From NCBI RefSeq assembly GCF_008761635.1, contig NZ_CP044344.1, positions 1,364,001 through 1,428,000 of the forward strand: a stretch of DNA of 64,000 bases, given 5' to 3'. Shown here piece after piece: positions 53,301-60,722 of this stretch. The position numbers were made by a program, and so were the translations under genes. The stretch comes from Nocardioides cynanchi (lineage in GTDB: Bacteria > Actinomycetota > Actinomycetes > Propionibacteriales > Nocardioidaceae). Numbering within the stretch: position 1 is the first letter of the stretch; the number at the start of each line of letters is the position of its first letter. Under the pieces are notes generated by a model. It was not told the origin of the DNA. It saw only the letters and a list, made by a program, of their open reading frames with translations, and searched no databases.

Positions 53301-54513
53301 GGGCGTGGGCCAGCCCCAGCACCAGCGGGATGCGGAGCACCACGTCGAACTTGTGGACGTTGCGGAACGGCGCCAGAGCGAAGTCGAGGGAGCTCAGCCG
53401 GTCCCCGGCGAAGAAGCCCGGCAGGTCGCGGGCATAGCCGAAGCCGACCAGCATCAGCCCGGTCAGGAGGCCCCAGACCAGGAACCTGCGGTGCGGGTGG
53501 CCGGGCAGGCAGATACCGAGCAGCCCGAGCCCGGCGACCAGGGCGGCGTCCACCAGGAGGTACGGCGTTCCGACGACGTGCAGGCCCGAGCCGAAGTCGG
53601 GGCCGCCGAAGTAGGCGACCCAGTCGGAGATCCCGAGCAGGCTGCGGGTCAGGTCGGTGGGCAGCGTGGTGATGGTGGCGTTCTCGATGTAGTCGAGGAA
53701 CGGCGGCGCGTAGCGACCCAGGAGCAGCAGCGGTCCGCTCCACCAGGCCGTGGCCAGCACCGTGAAGAAGGTCCACCAGCCCAGCAGCCGCCAGCGTCGC
53801 GGGCCCGGCTCCCGGGTGAGCAGCCAGATCACCCCGAGCGGCAGCACGGCGGCCACCGCCACGGCGTTGACGCCCCCGCAGCAGCAGACGACCAGGGCGC
53901 TCATCGCAGCGGCACGGCGGACCGACCCCCGGCGCGAGCCGCGCACCAGCGGCAGCAGCACCCACGGTGCGAGGGCCATCGGCCAGACCTCGACCGACAC
54001 CACACCCACCAGCGTGGTCATCCGGGGTGTCAGCACGAAGACCAGGGAGGCGACGAGCCGGGTCAGCTCGCTGCCCATCAGCAGCTCCTCGAGGAGCCGG
54101 AGCATCCCGAAGAAGGCCAGGCACAGCAGCAGCGCCCACCAGAGTCGCTGGATCATCCACGGCGGCATCTGGGCGAGGTGGCCGAGCGCGAAGAACGGGC
54201 CCATCGGCCAGGCGTAGCCGTAGCTCTGGTCGGGCACCTGGCCGAACGCGGCGTCGGGGTCCCACAGCTGGAGGCCGCGGGCCAGGAAGCGGCCGGGTGC
54301 GGTCAGCAGGTCGAACTTCGTGTCGGCGACCATCAGGCCGCTGCCCTGGATGAAGGCCAGCACGGTGAGCACCGCGGCGTACCCCGCCTTGCGCACCGGG
54401 GAGCTGAGCGCTCCCTCGTGCGGCGTACTTGGTGGGGGCTGGTCGGGCGGGAGCCGGTCGGGTGGCGCGACCCTGGTCTCCGGCCCGTCGAGGGCCGTCG
54501 ACCGCACTGACAT
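50221..54513 (-). CDS. AftD-like alpha-(1->3)-arabinofuranosyltransferase (DUF3367)
   Basis: 1430 residues from ATG 54513 (TAGGGT at 54521-54526, seven bases upstream). The N-terminal GT-C membrane domain (about residues 40-450) has MVADTKFDLL, the AftD-type acidic motif, and GQVPDQSYGYAWPMGPFF. A large extracytoplasmic part with carbohydrate-binding-like beta sandwiches follows (for example PDTAWLSARDADPKQQWWQA). Terminal membrane helices come near 1290-1390. It should transfer arabinofuranose from decaprenyl-phosphoryl-arabinose, which the UbiA-DprE1-DprE2 enzymes downstream can make. The last about 55 residues are Ser/Ala/Arg/Pro-rich and antisense to the acyltransferase gene, so the native C-terminus may effectively end earlier. 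Confidence 0.9.
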   Translation of the reverse strand: MSVRSTALDGPETRVAPPDRLPPDQPPPSTPHEGALSSPVRKAGYAAVLTVLAFIQGSGLMVADTKFDLLTAPGRFLARGLQLWDPDAAFGQVPDQSYGYAWPMGPFFALGHLAQMPPWMIQRLWWALLLCLAFFGMLRLLEELLMGSELTRLVASLVFVLTPRMTTLVGVVSVEVWPMALAPWVLLPLVRGSRRGSVRRAAAMSALVVCCCGGVNAVAVAAVLPLGVIWLLTREPGPRRWRLLGWWTFFTVLATAWWSGPLLLLGRYAPPFLDYIENATITTLPTDLTRSLLGISDWVAYFGGPDFGSGLHVVGTPYLLVDAALVAGLGLLGICLPGHPHRRFLVWGLLTGLMLVGFGYARDLPGFFAGDRLSSLDFALAPFRNVHKFDVVLRIPLVLGLAHALTELPKLIHRLGSVLTLRVFRAAVGAAVFALLTPWLYGVIPASDGVRTVPSYWTSAATWLAGHDDGSVALELPAAPFGVYTWGNSHDDILQGLATSPWAVRNVVPLAQPGNVVFLDAVTRAVESGQPQPRLASYLAANGVGALVVRNDLDRILTGAPDPTYVKAVLSATPGLTLVKSFGPLVSASAYGYVDNADRTRIVQNSGISDLARSIDVYQVRDPQPAALSSVGEVLLGDPSSPLDSGLADVAPVPPLLAADASGPTAPITGQVLTDDLKRREMNFPAVRWNESSTLTAGEPFRLSGKEQSHRLVSDDARWDTTVSWSGGVSGVEASTSQAYADAVPPLVIGAHPGAVFDGDPDTAWLSARDADPKQQWWQADFTHARTVSRVGVSVAVGSVPLTSLVISGGGQSRTVPAPRPGRDASYPVGLPSTSTLRISPVYAGPLLTGSVGLSEVHIDGLRPQRYLDLPAPLSDAPVDVVSLSRDPDRFPCVEVQSAFPCDPALREPGEDGDMLARRLSVPDPSRFTVAATASLRRTDAVWSTLLRHTGVRVVVPHQGEGDPAQGSGALADGDPSTTWVATSSHPLIRLRLPHRTRLSQLALDLQPGAAASLPQRLLVRSGHRQQVVDLDTQGRAPLPHWRVRDLSLRVESTYPAFTPDGQRFSELGPGISELRINGRGLTHDVFRPLDVPCGQGPKLAIGGSIFDTSAIANVRSLLRGAQVPLHVCALPGVTPYVVLDGAATVLAPPTGALRVDSVTLERPGAALGTDRPATVHRDAGGLPTSVDLPARTATSVLSLTQNVNPGWQATLDGHVLAAQRVDGWQQGWVVPAGPAARVDLRFTPTRLFDGLLILGAVLALGCAVAATPLRLRATARGTVRDLPPLGAAPGRWLDAVLVVAAAGFFTGWVGLAVLAAGAVVAWRFRSFDGWGYAAGLALLVAVLGLTWGPVKSQSWALSWAQVWAMVAVAAVSVALVRPARARGSAPAPAPGTPGRPWWRPARSASSSAGSSAAGSGSRSSARRASPPPA

Positions 54514-54591
54514 GGCCGCCACCCTACCGGCCGGTCACCTGGCTCCGGAGGCGCCGTGGGCGTCCGGAGGGGTGGCCCGTACCCTCCTCCC

Positions 54592-55748
54592 ATGACCGAG
54601 CCGGCCGCTGTCGATCCGCGGCTGTTCGACGGTCTCCAGATCGCCTGTCTGAGCTGGCGCGACACCCACAACCCCGAGGGCGGTGGGGCGAGCGGGCGCT
54701 CGAGGAGGTGGCCGAGGGCCTGGCCGCGCGCGGCGCCCGGGTCACCGTCTTCAGCGCGGCGCACGCCGGCGCCCCGCCCGAGGACGAGATCCGTGGCGTC
54801 CGCTACGTGCGCCGTGGCTCCAAGCTCTCGGTCTACGCCCGCGGCATGCAGGCCCTCGGCCGCGGCGACCTCGGCGACCCCGACCTCGTGGTCGACGTCC
54901 AGAACGGGCTCCCCTTCTTCAGCCGGCTGGTCACCCGCCGGCCGGTGGTGGTGCTGGTCCACCACGTCCATCGCGAGCAGTGGCCCGTGGTCTACCCCGG
55001 CTTCACCGGCACGGTCGGCTGGTGGATCGAGCGACGCCTCGCCCCCTTGCTCTACCGGCGCTGCCAGTACGTCACCGGGTCCCGGGCCACCCGCGACGAG
55101 CTCGCCCAGCTCGGCGTGGACCCCCGCCGGATCGCCGTGGTCCACTACGGCACCGACCGCCTCGGCCCGGTCCAGGCGGCGAAGACCAGCGAGCCGAGCA
55201 TCTGCGTGGTCGGCCGGCTGGTGCCCCACAAGCAGGTGGAGCACGCGATCGACGCCGTGCTCGAGCTGCGCAAGGAGCTGCCCGGCACCACCCTGACCGT
55301 GGTCGGCAGCGGCTGGTGGGAGGCGGAGCTGCACGCGTACGCCGCGGCCCGCGACGCCGGGGACGCCGTCCGGTTCCTCGGCCAGGCCGACGAGGCCACC
55401 AGGGAGCAGGTGTACGAGGAGTCCTGGGTGCTGGCGCTGCCCTCGCTCAAGGAGGGCTGGGGGCTGGTGGTCGGCGAGGCCGCTCTCGCGGGCACCCCCA
55501 CGGTCGCCTACGCGAGCGCGGGCGGGACCCGGGAGTCGGTGGTCGACGGGGTCTCCGGGCTGCTGGTCGACGACCAACCGGAGTTCGTGGACGCGCTGCG
55601 GCGGTTGCTCACCGACCACGAGCTGCGGGCACGGCTGGCCGAGGGCGCCCGCACGCACGGCGGGCGCTACACCTGGGACCAGACGCGGGCCGGCTTCGCC
55701 GACGTGGTGCGTCGGGTGCTGGCCGGAGAACGGGTCTCGACCGACTAG
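54592..55748 (+). pseudogene. GT4-family glycosyltransferase with one frameshift
   Basis: From ATG 54592 (TACCCT 54580-54585, six bases upstream) the frame reads MTEPAAVDPRLFDGL, then IACLSWRDTHNPEGGGA. One base is missing near 54687-54691 (GGTGGGGC then GAGC). In the next frame it continues ERALEEVAEGLAARGARVTV to the stop at 55748. All later GT4 landmarks are present: HHVHREQW, ICVVGRLVPHKQVEHAID, SLKEGWGLVVGEAALAGTPTV (donor-binding E-x7-E) and YASAGGTRESV. The indel follows a G run, so an assembly or sequencing error is as likely as inactivation. Role: cytoplasmic glycosyltransferase in the glycan locus. Confidence 0.8.
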
Positions 55749-55757
55749 GGCGAACGC

Positions 55758-55928
55758 CTACTGCGTCGTGCCGTAGGGGATGACGGCGTTGTCGAGGTTG
55801 CCCGGCTTGTCCGAGGACGAGTTCACGGAGTGTGAGACGACGCCGACGATCGTGACGGCGGCGATGACCCCACCGACCACCATGCTCGTGACCGAGCCGA
55901 TGATCTTGCCTGAGCTGCCCATGGCCAT
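55758..55928 (-). CDS. Small DUF2613-like membrane protein
   Basis: 56 residues. The N-terminus MAMGSSGKIIGSV is followed by a membrane helix (about residues 15-33, VVGGVIAAVTIVGVVS) and a polar C-terminus VNSSSDKPGNLDN. This matches the small DUF2613-type proteins found beside envelope-glycan genes in mycobacteria and relatives. Tail to tail with the GT4 gene, 9 bases apart. Too short for most automatic calling. Function unknown. Confidence 0.65.
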   Translation of the reverse strand: MAMGSSGKIIGSVTSMVVGGVIAAVTIVGVVSHSVNSSSDKPGNLDNAVIPYGTTQ

Positions 55929-55958
55929 GTAAGGGTGTCCCTCCGCTTGCTCCCGCGG

Positions 55959-57686
55959 TCATCCTACATGGGTGGGCGGCCCCGTGCGCATCCCCCGACG
56001 CGCCCCTCTGACGCGGCCGATCCCGGCCACGGCGAGGCCGCCCAGCAGGCTGAGCAGGTACGCCGTCCAGGCCGCGCCGGTCGCCAGCCGCGCGAGCAGG
56101 GTCGGGCTCCGGGCGACCGCGGTGCCGTCGAGCCGTTCGACCACCAGGGCGCCGCTCGAGGCCACCGGCTCGGTGGCCAGCGACGGTGGGCGGGGGCGGA
56201 GGTCGGTCTCGGTCGCGACGTACTGCACGCCGAGGGCGAGCAGCGCTCGGGTGCGGGCCGGTGCGGTGGCGAGCCGGAGGGCGGACTCGACCCGAGGCCC
56301 GCGTGGGTCCTCCCCCGGCACCGTGCGCCCGTCGACCACGAGGGTGTCCGCGGTGAGCGCATCGGGGGGCAGGTAGCGGGCGAGCGGGTCGAGCACCGTC
56401 CGGCCGGAGTTCCACGTCGGGGCGCGGTAGGCCGAGAACGGCAGGACCAGCAGGTCACCGTGGCCGAAGCGGGCCTGGGCCCGCACCTCGGCCCAGGCCA
56501 CCGGGTAGTCGGCGGGCCGCAGGGTGTCCACCAGGCCCCAGGCCGCGTCGTACAGCAGGAGCAGCGGGAGCAGGGCGCCGGCAGCCGCGACGGCGCGGCG
56601 CAGCCCCAGGTCAGCCTCCCCCGCCCGGTCGGCCAGCACCCCGACGCCCACGGCGGGCAGCCCGGCGTACACCGGGAGGCAGAGGCCGAGGCTACGGGTG
56701 CCGTCGCGCAGCAGACCGCCGCCGGCCACGTGAGCGGCCAGCCAGTCGGTGGGGCCGGGCAGCAGCCAGGTCAGGCAGGCCAGCGCGAAGCCGATCGCCC
56801 ACAGCACACCGAGCCGCAGCACATCACCGTCCGGGCGGCGGCGCCAGGTGCGGAAGCCGACCGCGGCCAGGCCGAGCAGGAGGAGCAGGGCCAGCCAGGC
56901 CACGAAGGTCTGGCGCGAGCCGGGCACGACGTCGGAGTTCCAGATCCCGCCCATCCCCAGGGCGGCCAGCGGCGCGGGCAGGCTGCCCTCGGGGTGGAGC
57001 GCGAAGACCGCGGTGGCCGAGCCGGTCGCGGTGCCGGCGTGCAGCAGCCCGGCGACCAGCCAGGGCGCGTTGCCCGCCACCACGCACGCCAGCAGGGCCA
57101 GGTCGCCCCGGCCGCGCCGGGCGCCGGGCCGCCATCCACTGACCAGCAGGGTCAGGGCCGACACCAGTCCTGCGCTGGCGCTCAGTGCCCCGAGCGGCAT
57201 CAGCACCCAGGCGGCCGCGGGCAGGGTGCCGGTACGGCGCAGTCGTCGCCCGGCCAGCACCAGCCACGGCAGCACGCCGTACCCCGCCAGCACGGTCCAG
57301 TGGCCGATGCCGAGGCGCTCGACCACGAAGGGGTTCCAGACCGCCAGGGTGACGGCGGTCAGGCGGACCGCCAGGGAGCCGCCGACCAGTCGTGCCATGC
57401 CGGCCCCGGCGCCGACGAGGGGGGTGAGGAGCGCGAGTTTCTCCAGCAGCGCCGCCGGTACCACGTTGTCGAGGACCGCGACGACGGCATCGGAGGGTAC
57501 GGCGCGCGGGAGGGCGGTGCCGAAGCCGAGGAAGTCGCCGCGCAGTGACAGGTGCGGGACCCAGACCAGGTCGTAGCCGAGGACGTAGCCCGGGCCCAGG
57601 GCGGGTCCGAGCAGGAGGAGCGCCAGCAGCGTGGCCCAGACCAGGGGCAGGTGATCCCCGAGGAGTCGGATCGGGCGGCTGGACAC
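55959..57686 (-). CDS. Multi-TM membrane protein, possibly GT-C
   Basis: 575 residues, GTG start. About ten membrane helices, with a large extracytoplasmic loop between the first two (GPGYVLGYDLVWVPHLSLRG) and a C-terminal non-membrane domain (about 390-530; VLDPLARYLPPDALTADT) before one last helix. The layout is that of uncharacterised envelope-glycan membrane proteins near AftD-like genes; a clear acidic-pair motif is not seen, so the enzyme class is unsure. It starts four bases after the dprE2 stop on the same strand, in the UbiA-DprE1-DprE2 operon. Confidence 0.7.
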   Translation of the reverse strand: MSSRPIRLLGDHLPLVWATLLALLLLGPALGPGYVLGYDLVWVPHLSLRGDFLGFGTALPRAVPSDAVVAVLDNVVPAALLEKLALLTPLVGAGAGMARLVGGSLAVRLTAVTLAVWNPFVVERLGIGHWTVLAGYGVLPWLVLAGRRLRRTGTLPAAAWVLMPLGALSASAGLVSALTLLVSGWRPGARRGRGDLALLACVVAGNAPWLVAGLLHAGTATGSATAVFALHPEGSLPAPLAALGMGGIWNSDVVPGSRQTFVAWLALLLLLGLAAVGFRTWRRRPDGDVLRLGVLWAIGFALACLTWLLPGPTDWLAAHVAGGGLLRDGTRSLGLCLPVYAGLPAVGVGVLADRAGEADLGLRRAVAAAGALLPLLLLYDAAWGLVDTLRPADYPVAWAEVRAQARFGHGDLLVLPFSAYRAPTWNSGRTVLDPLARYLPPDALTADTLVVDGRTVPGEDPRGPRVESALRLATAPARTRALLALGVQYVATETDLRPRPPSLATEPVASSGALVVERLDGTAVARSPTLLARLATGAAWTAYLLSLLGGLAVAGIGRVRGARRGMRTGPPTHVG

Positions 57687-57690
57687 CGGG

Positions 57691-58443
57691 TCAGAGTGGC
57701 AGGCGGCGGAAGAGCGGGCGCGGCACGTGGCGCAGGCCGGACATCACGCCACGCATCAGCCCCGGGACCCAGACCAGGTCCGAGCCGTCCGCGACCCCCT
57801 TCACGATGGCTTCGGCCACCTGGTCGGCGGTCACCGAGAGCGGTGCCGCCGGCCGACCGGCCGTCATCTTGGTGTGCACGAAGCCGGGGCGCACCACCAG
57901 GACCCGGCCGCCGTGCTCGCGCAGCGCCTCGCCCAGGCCCAGGAAGAAGCCGTCCATCCCGGCCTTGGTCGAGCCGTAGACGAAGTTGGACCGTCGGACC
58001 CGCTCGCCGGCCACCGACGACAGGGCGACGATCGTCCCGTGACCCTGCCGTCGTACGACGGAGGCCAGGCAGACACCGACACTCACCGCGCCGGTGTAGT
58101 TGACCCGGGCCAGGCGCACCGCGGCGGCGTGGTCCGTCCACGCCTCCTCCTCGTCACCGAGCACACCGAAGCAGACCAGGGCGACGTCGATGTCGCGCCG
58201 CGATGCGACACGGTCGATCAGGGCGGGATGGGACTCGGTGTCCTCCGCCTCGAAGTCGACGACGTCGACCTCGAAGCCCTCGCTCGTCAGGGCCGCGGCA
58301 GCGTCGTCTCGCGCGGGGCCGGGACGGGCGGCCAGCGTGACGTGCGGCTTGGCGTCGGCCCAGGCACGCGCCGTGGCCAGGGCGATCTCGCTGGTGCCGC
58401 CGAGCAGCAGCAGCGACTGGGGCCGTCCGAGGGCGTCGATCAT
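57691..58443 (-). CDS. dprE2: Decaprenylphosphoryl-2-keto-ribose reductase DprE2
   Basis: 250 residues from ATG 58443, which matches the mycobacterial start (DALGxPQS). A GTG at 58470 in a GTGA overlap with dprE1 is the alternative and would add nine residues. SDR fold: SLLLLGGTSEIALATARAWA, VALVCFGVLGDEEE, then ALSSVAGERVRRSNFVYGS with the catalytic Ser, Tyr and Lys (YGSTKAG). With DprE1 it epimerises decaprenylphosphoryl-ribose to decaprenylphosphoryl-arabinose, reducing the keto intermediate with NADH. Confidence 0.93.
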   Translation of the reverse strand: MIDALGRPQSLLLLGGTSEIALATARAWADAKPHVTLAARPGPARDDAAAALTSEGFEVDVVDFEAEDTESHPALIDRVASRRDIDVALVCFGVLGDEEEAWTDHAAAVRLARVNYTGAVSVGVCLASVVRRQGHGTIVALSSVAGERVRRSNFVYGSTKAGMDGFFLGLGEALREHGGRVLVVRPGFVHTKMTAGRPAAPLSVTADQVAEAIVKGVADGSDLVWVPGLMRGVMSGLRHVPRPLFRRLPL

Positions 58444-58466
58444 GCGGGCTGGTCTCCGTCCGGTGG

Positions 58467-59810
58467 TCACAGGTCGAGGCGGCGGGCGAGGTCGGAGCTC
58501 AGGACCCGTCCGGGGTCGACCCTGTCACGGACCCGGGCGAACTCCTCGCGCCGGGGATACATCGCGGCGAACCGGTCGGCCCGGAGCCGGGAGTCCTTGG
58601 CGAGGTAGATCCGGCCGCCGGCCTCGACGACGGCGTCGTCGAGGCGGTCCAGGAGCCTGCCCAGCCCGGGCCGGGCCGGGAGGTCCAGGGCGAGGGTCCA
58701 GCCGGCCATCGGGAAGGACAGCAGACCGGCGTTGGCGGGACCGAAACGCTTGAGCACCGCCAGGAACGACGCGTGGCCACTGGCCGCGAGGGTCGCCACG
58801 GCGTCGCGCACGACGTCGCCGGCCTCGTCGGGCACGACCAGCTGGTACTGCACGAACCCGGCCGGCCCGTAGAGCCGGTTCCAGTCCGCGACGCCGTCCA
58901 GCGGGTGGAAGAAGGTGGCCAGGGTCTGCAGCTCGCCGGACCGGTGCCGTGGCGCCTTGCGGAACCACAGCTCGTTGAACGCCCGGACCGACAGCGGCGA
59001 GACGAGTCCCGACGGGAGGCCCCGCGGGGCACCGAGGCGGGGGTCGCCCGGCAGGGGGTACGGCGTACCGGAGCGGCGGGCGTCGAGCGCGGCCCGGGCG
59101 GCGTGCTCCCCGCGGGTCAGCACCGATCGACCGGGCCCGGCTCCGGACCTGCCCCGCGACAGCGTGTCGACCCAGGCCACCGAGTAGGTCCAGGCGTCGT
59201 CCCCCTCGCGCATGGCCGCCATCAGCGAGTGGAGATCCTCGAAACGGTCGGTGGTCACGTCGACCCAGCCCGACTCGACCGCGATGGTGCGCAGGGTGGC
59301 CGATGTGACCACCCCGGTCAGGCCCATCCCGCCGACGGTGGCCCAGAACAGCTCGGGCTCGCCCTCCGCGGTCACCGTGCGGGTCGTCCCGTCCGGGGTG
59401 ACCAGGTCGAAGCTGTCGACGTGGGCGCCGAACGTGCCCGTGACGTGGTGGCTCTTGCCGTGCACGTCACAGGCGATCGCCCCCCCGACGCTCACGTAGC
59501 GGGTGCCCGGAGTCACCGGCAGGAAGCGGCCGTGCGGCAGCAGGAACCGGATCAGGTCGTGCAGGGAGGTGCCCGCCGCCGCGACCACCCGGTCCCCGAC
59601 CAGCCGCGGCTGCCCCTCGATCGGCAGGAGCACCTCACCACCGGAGTTCTGCGCGGCGTCGCCGTAGGACCGGCCGAGACCGCGGGCGATCAGCCCGCGC
59701 GGGCCGGCCGATCGCAGCAGGTCGCCGACCTCGCCGGCGGTGCCGGTGACGGCGGTCGCCATCACCGGAGCCGTCCGCCCCCAGCCCTGGAACTGCCGGC
59801 GCTCAGACAC
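58467..59810 (-). CDS. dprE1: Decaprenylphosphoryl-ribose oxidase DprE1
   Basis: 447 residues, GTG start in an 8-base overlap with the ubiA stop. FAD-binding VAO-type oxidase: RGLGRSYGDAAQNSGG, PGTRYVSVGGAIACDVHGKS with HHVTGTFGAHV, and the C-terminal YLAKDSR containing the substrate Lys and AMYPRREEF. In Mycobacterium tuberculosis Cys387, in GWNICVDF, is the covalent target of benzothiazinones. Here the aligned segment is GWTLALDL, with Ala374 (codon 58691-58689). It oxidises the ribose 2'-OH, giving the keto sugar for DprE2. Confidence 0.95.
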   Translation of the reverse strand: MSERRQFQGWGRTAPVMATAVTGTAGEVGDLLRSAGPRGLIARGLGRSYGDAAQNSGGEVLLPIEGQPRLVGDRVVAAAGTSLHDLIRFLLPHGRFLPVTPGTRYVSVGGAIACDVHGKSHHVTGTFGAHVDSFDLVTPDGTTRTVTAEGEPELFWATVGGMGLTGVVTSATLRTIAVESGWVDVTTDRFEDLHSLMAAMREGDDAWTYSVAWVDTLSRGRSGAGPGRSVLTRGEHAARAALDARRSGTPYPLPGDPRLGAPRGLPSGLVSPLSVRAFNELWFRKAPRHRSGELQTLATFFHPLDGVADWNRLYGPAGFVQYQLVVPDEAGDVVRDAVATLAASGHASFLAVLKRFGPANAGLLSFPMAGWTLALDLPARPGLGRLLDRLDDAVVEAGGRIYLAKDSRLRADRFAAMYPRREEFARVRDRVDPGRVLSSDLARRLDL

Positions 59811-60660
59811 CCAGCACCCCGAGGCAGACCAGCACGAACCAGACCGCCCCGATCGCCTGGAGGCCGCGGTCGCCCAGCACGATGTCCTCCGGCTCGGCCG
59901 CGTGCCCGGCGTCGATGTCGACGGCGTAGCGGAGCAGCCCGAGCACGAACGGCACGATCGAGAAGGACTGCCACGGCAGCGTCTCGGGGGGCTGCTCGAA
60001 CGCCCACAGGCAGTAGGCCAGCGCGGTCGAGGTGGCAGCGATGCTCCACACGAAACGGAGATAGGTGTCGGTGTAGCGGATCAGCGAACGGCGGGTGCCG
60101 GCCTCGCTCCCGAGGGTGTGCAGCTCGGAGTAGCGCTTGCCGGCCACCATGAACAGCGAGCCGAAGCCGGCCACCATCAGGAACGAGTTGGACAGGAACA
60201 GCCCCGCCGCCAGGCCACCGGCGACGGCACGCAGCAGGAAGCCGACCGCGACCACGGCCAGGTCGAGCACCGGCTCGTGCTTGAGCCAGATCGAGTAGGC
60301 CACCTGCAGGGCGAGGTAGCCGAGCAGAAGGAGCCCGAGCTGCCAGCGCACCGCCGTACCGCCGGCGAGGGCCACCACCGTGGCGACCGTGGCGGCGACC
60401 AGGGCGGTGCGGATCGACAGCTCGCCGGCCGCGATCGGGCGGTGCTGCTTGCGCGGATGGACCCGGTCGGACTCCACGTCCAGGGAGTCGTTGACGAGGT
60501 AGACCGCCCCGGAGACCAGGCAGAAGGCCACGAACGCGACCAGGGTCTGCCACCACACCGGCGAGTCGAAGAGCCGCCCGGCGGCCAGCGGGGCGGCCAC
60601 CACGAGAAGGTTCTTGGTCCACTGCCGAGGGCGCATGGACCGCACCACGGGGGCGATCAC
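59803..60660 (-). CDS. ubiA: Decaprenyl-phosphate phosphoribosyltransferase (UbiA family)
   Basis: 285 residues, GTG start with TAGACT at 60668-60673, seven bases upstream (leaderless). About nine membrane helices. The prenyltransferase acidic motifs are NDSLDVESDRVHPRKQHRP near residue 60 and YSELHTL near 190. It follows MRPRQWTKNLLV, the typical start. It transfers phosphoribose from PRPP to decaprenyl phosphate, the first step toward decaprenyl-phosphoryl-arabinose. Heads the ubiA-dprE1-dprE2 operon and is divergent from the flippase. Confidence 0.92.
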   Translation of the reverse strand: MIAPVVRSMRPRQWTKNLLVVAAPLAAGRLFDSPVWWQTLVAFVAFCLVSGAVYLVNDSLDVESDRVHPRKQHRPIAAGELSIRTALVAATVATVVALAGGTAVRWQLGLLLLGYLALQVAYSIWLKHEPVLDLAVVAVGFLLRAVAGGLAAGLFLSNSFLMVAGFGSLFMVAGKRYSELHTLGSEAGTRRSLIRYTDTYLRFVWSIAATSTALAYCLWAFEQPPETLPWQSFSIVPFVLGLLRYAVDIDAGHAAEPEDIVLGDRGLQAIGAVWFVLVCLGVLGV

Positions 60661-60722
60661 CCGCCGGAGTCTAGGGCTCGGCGTGCGTCTACGGACCGAG
60701 CCGCACGGATACGCTGCGTGCC

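Noticed and set aside
50854..54510. 1218-codon plus-strand open frame opposite the AftD-like gene
   Set aside because: Antisense shadow of a high-GC gene: extreme Arg/Gly/Gln/His composition, no domains, no start signals. The same applies to long frames opposite sigA (24268-25671), the M36 protease (36686-39397), rpsA (40973-43738) and the glutamate-cysteine ligase gene (27387-29384).
54680..54695. Programmed ribosomal frameshift in the GT4 gene
   Set aside because: No slippery heptamer with downstream structure recognised, and such a site near codon 33 of a GT4 enzyme has no precedent I know; indel or error is simpler.
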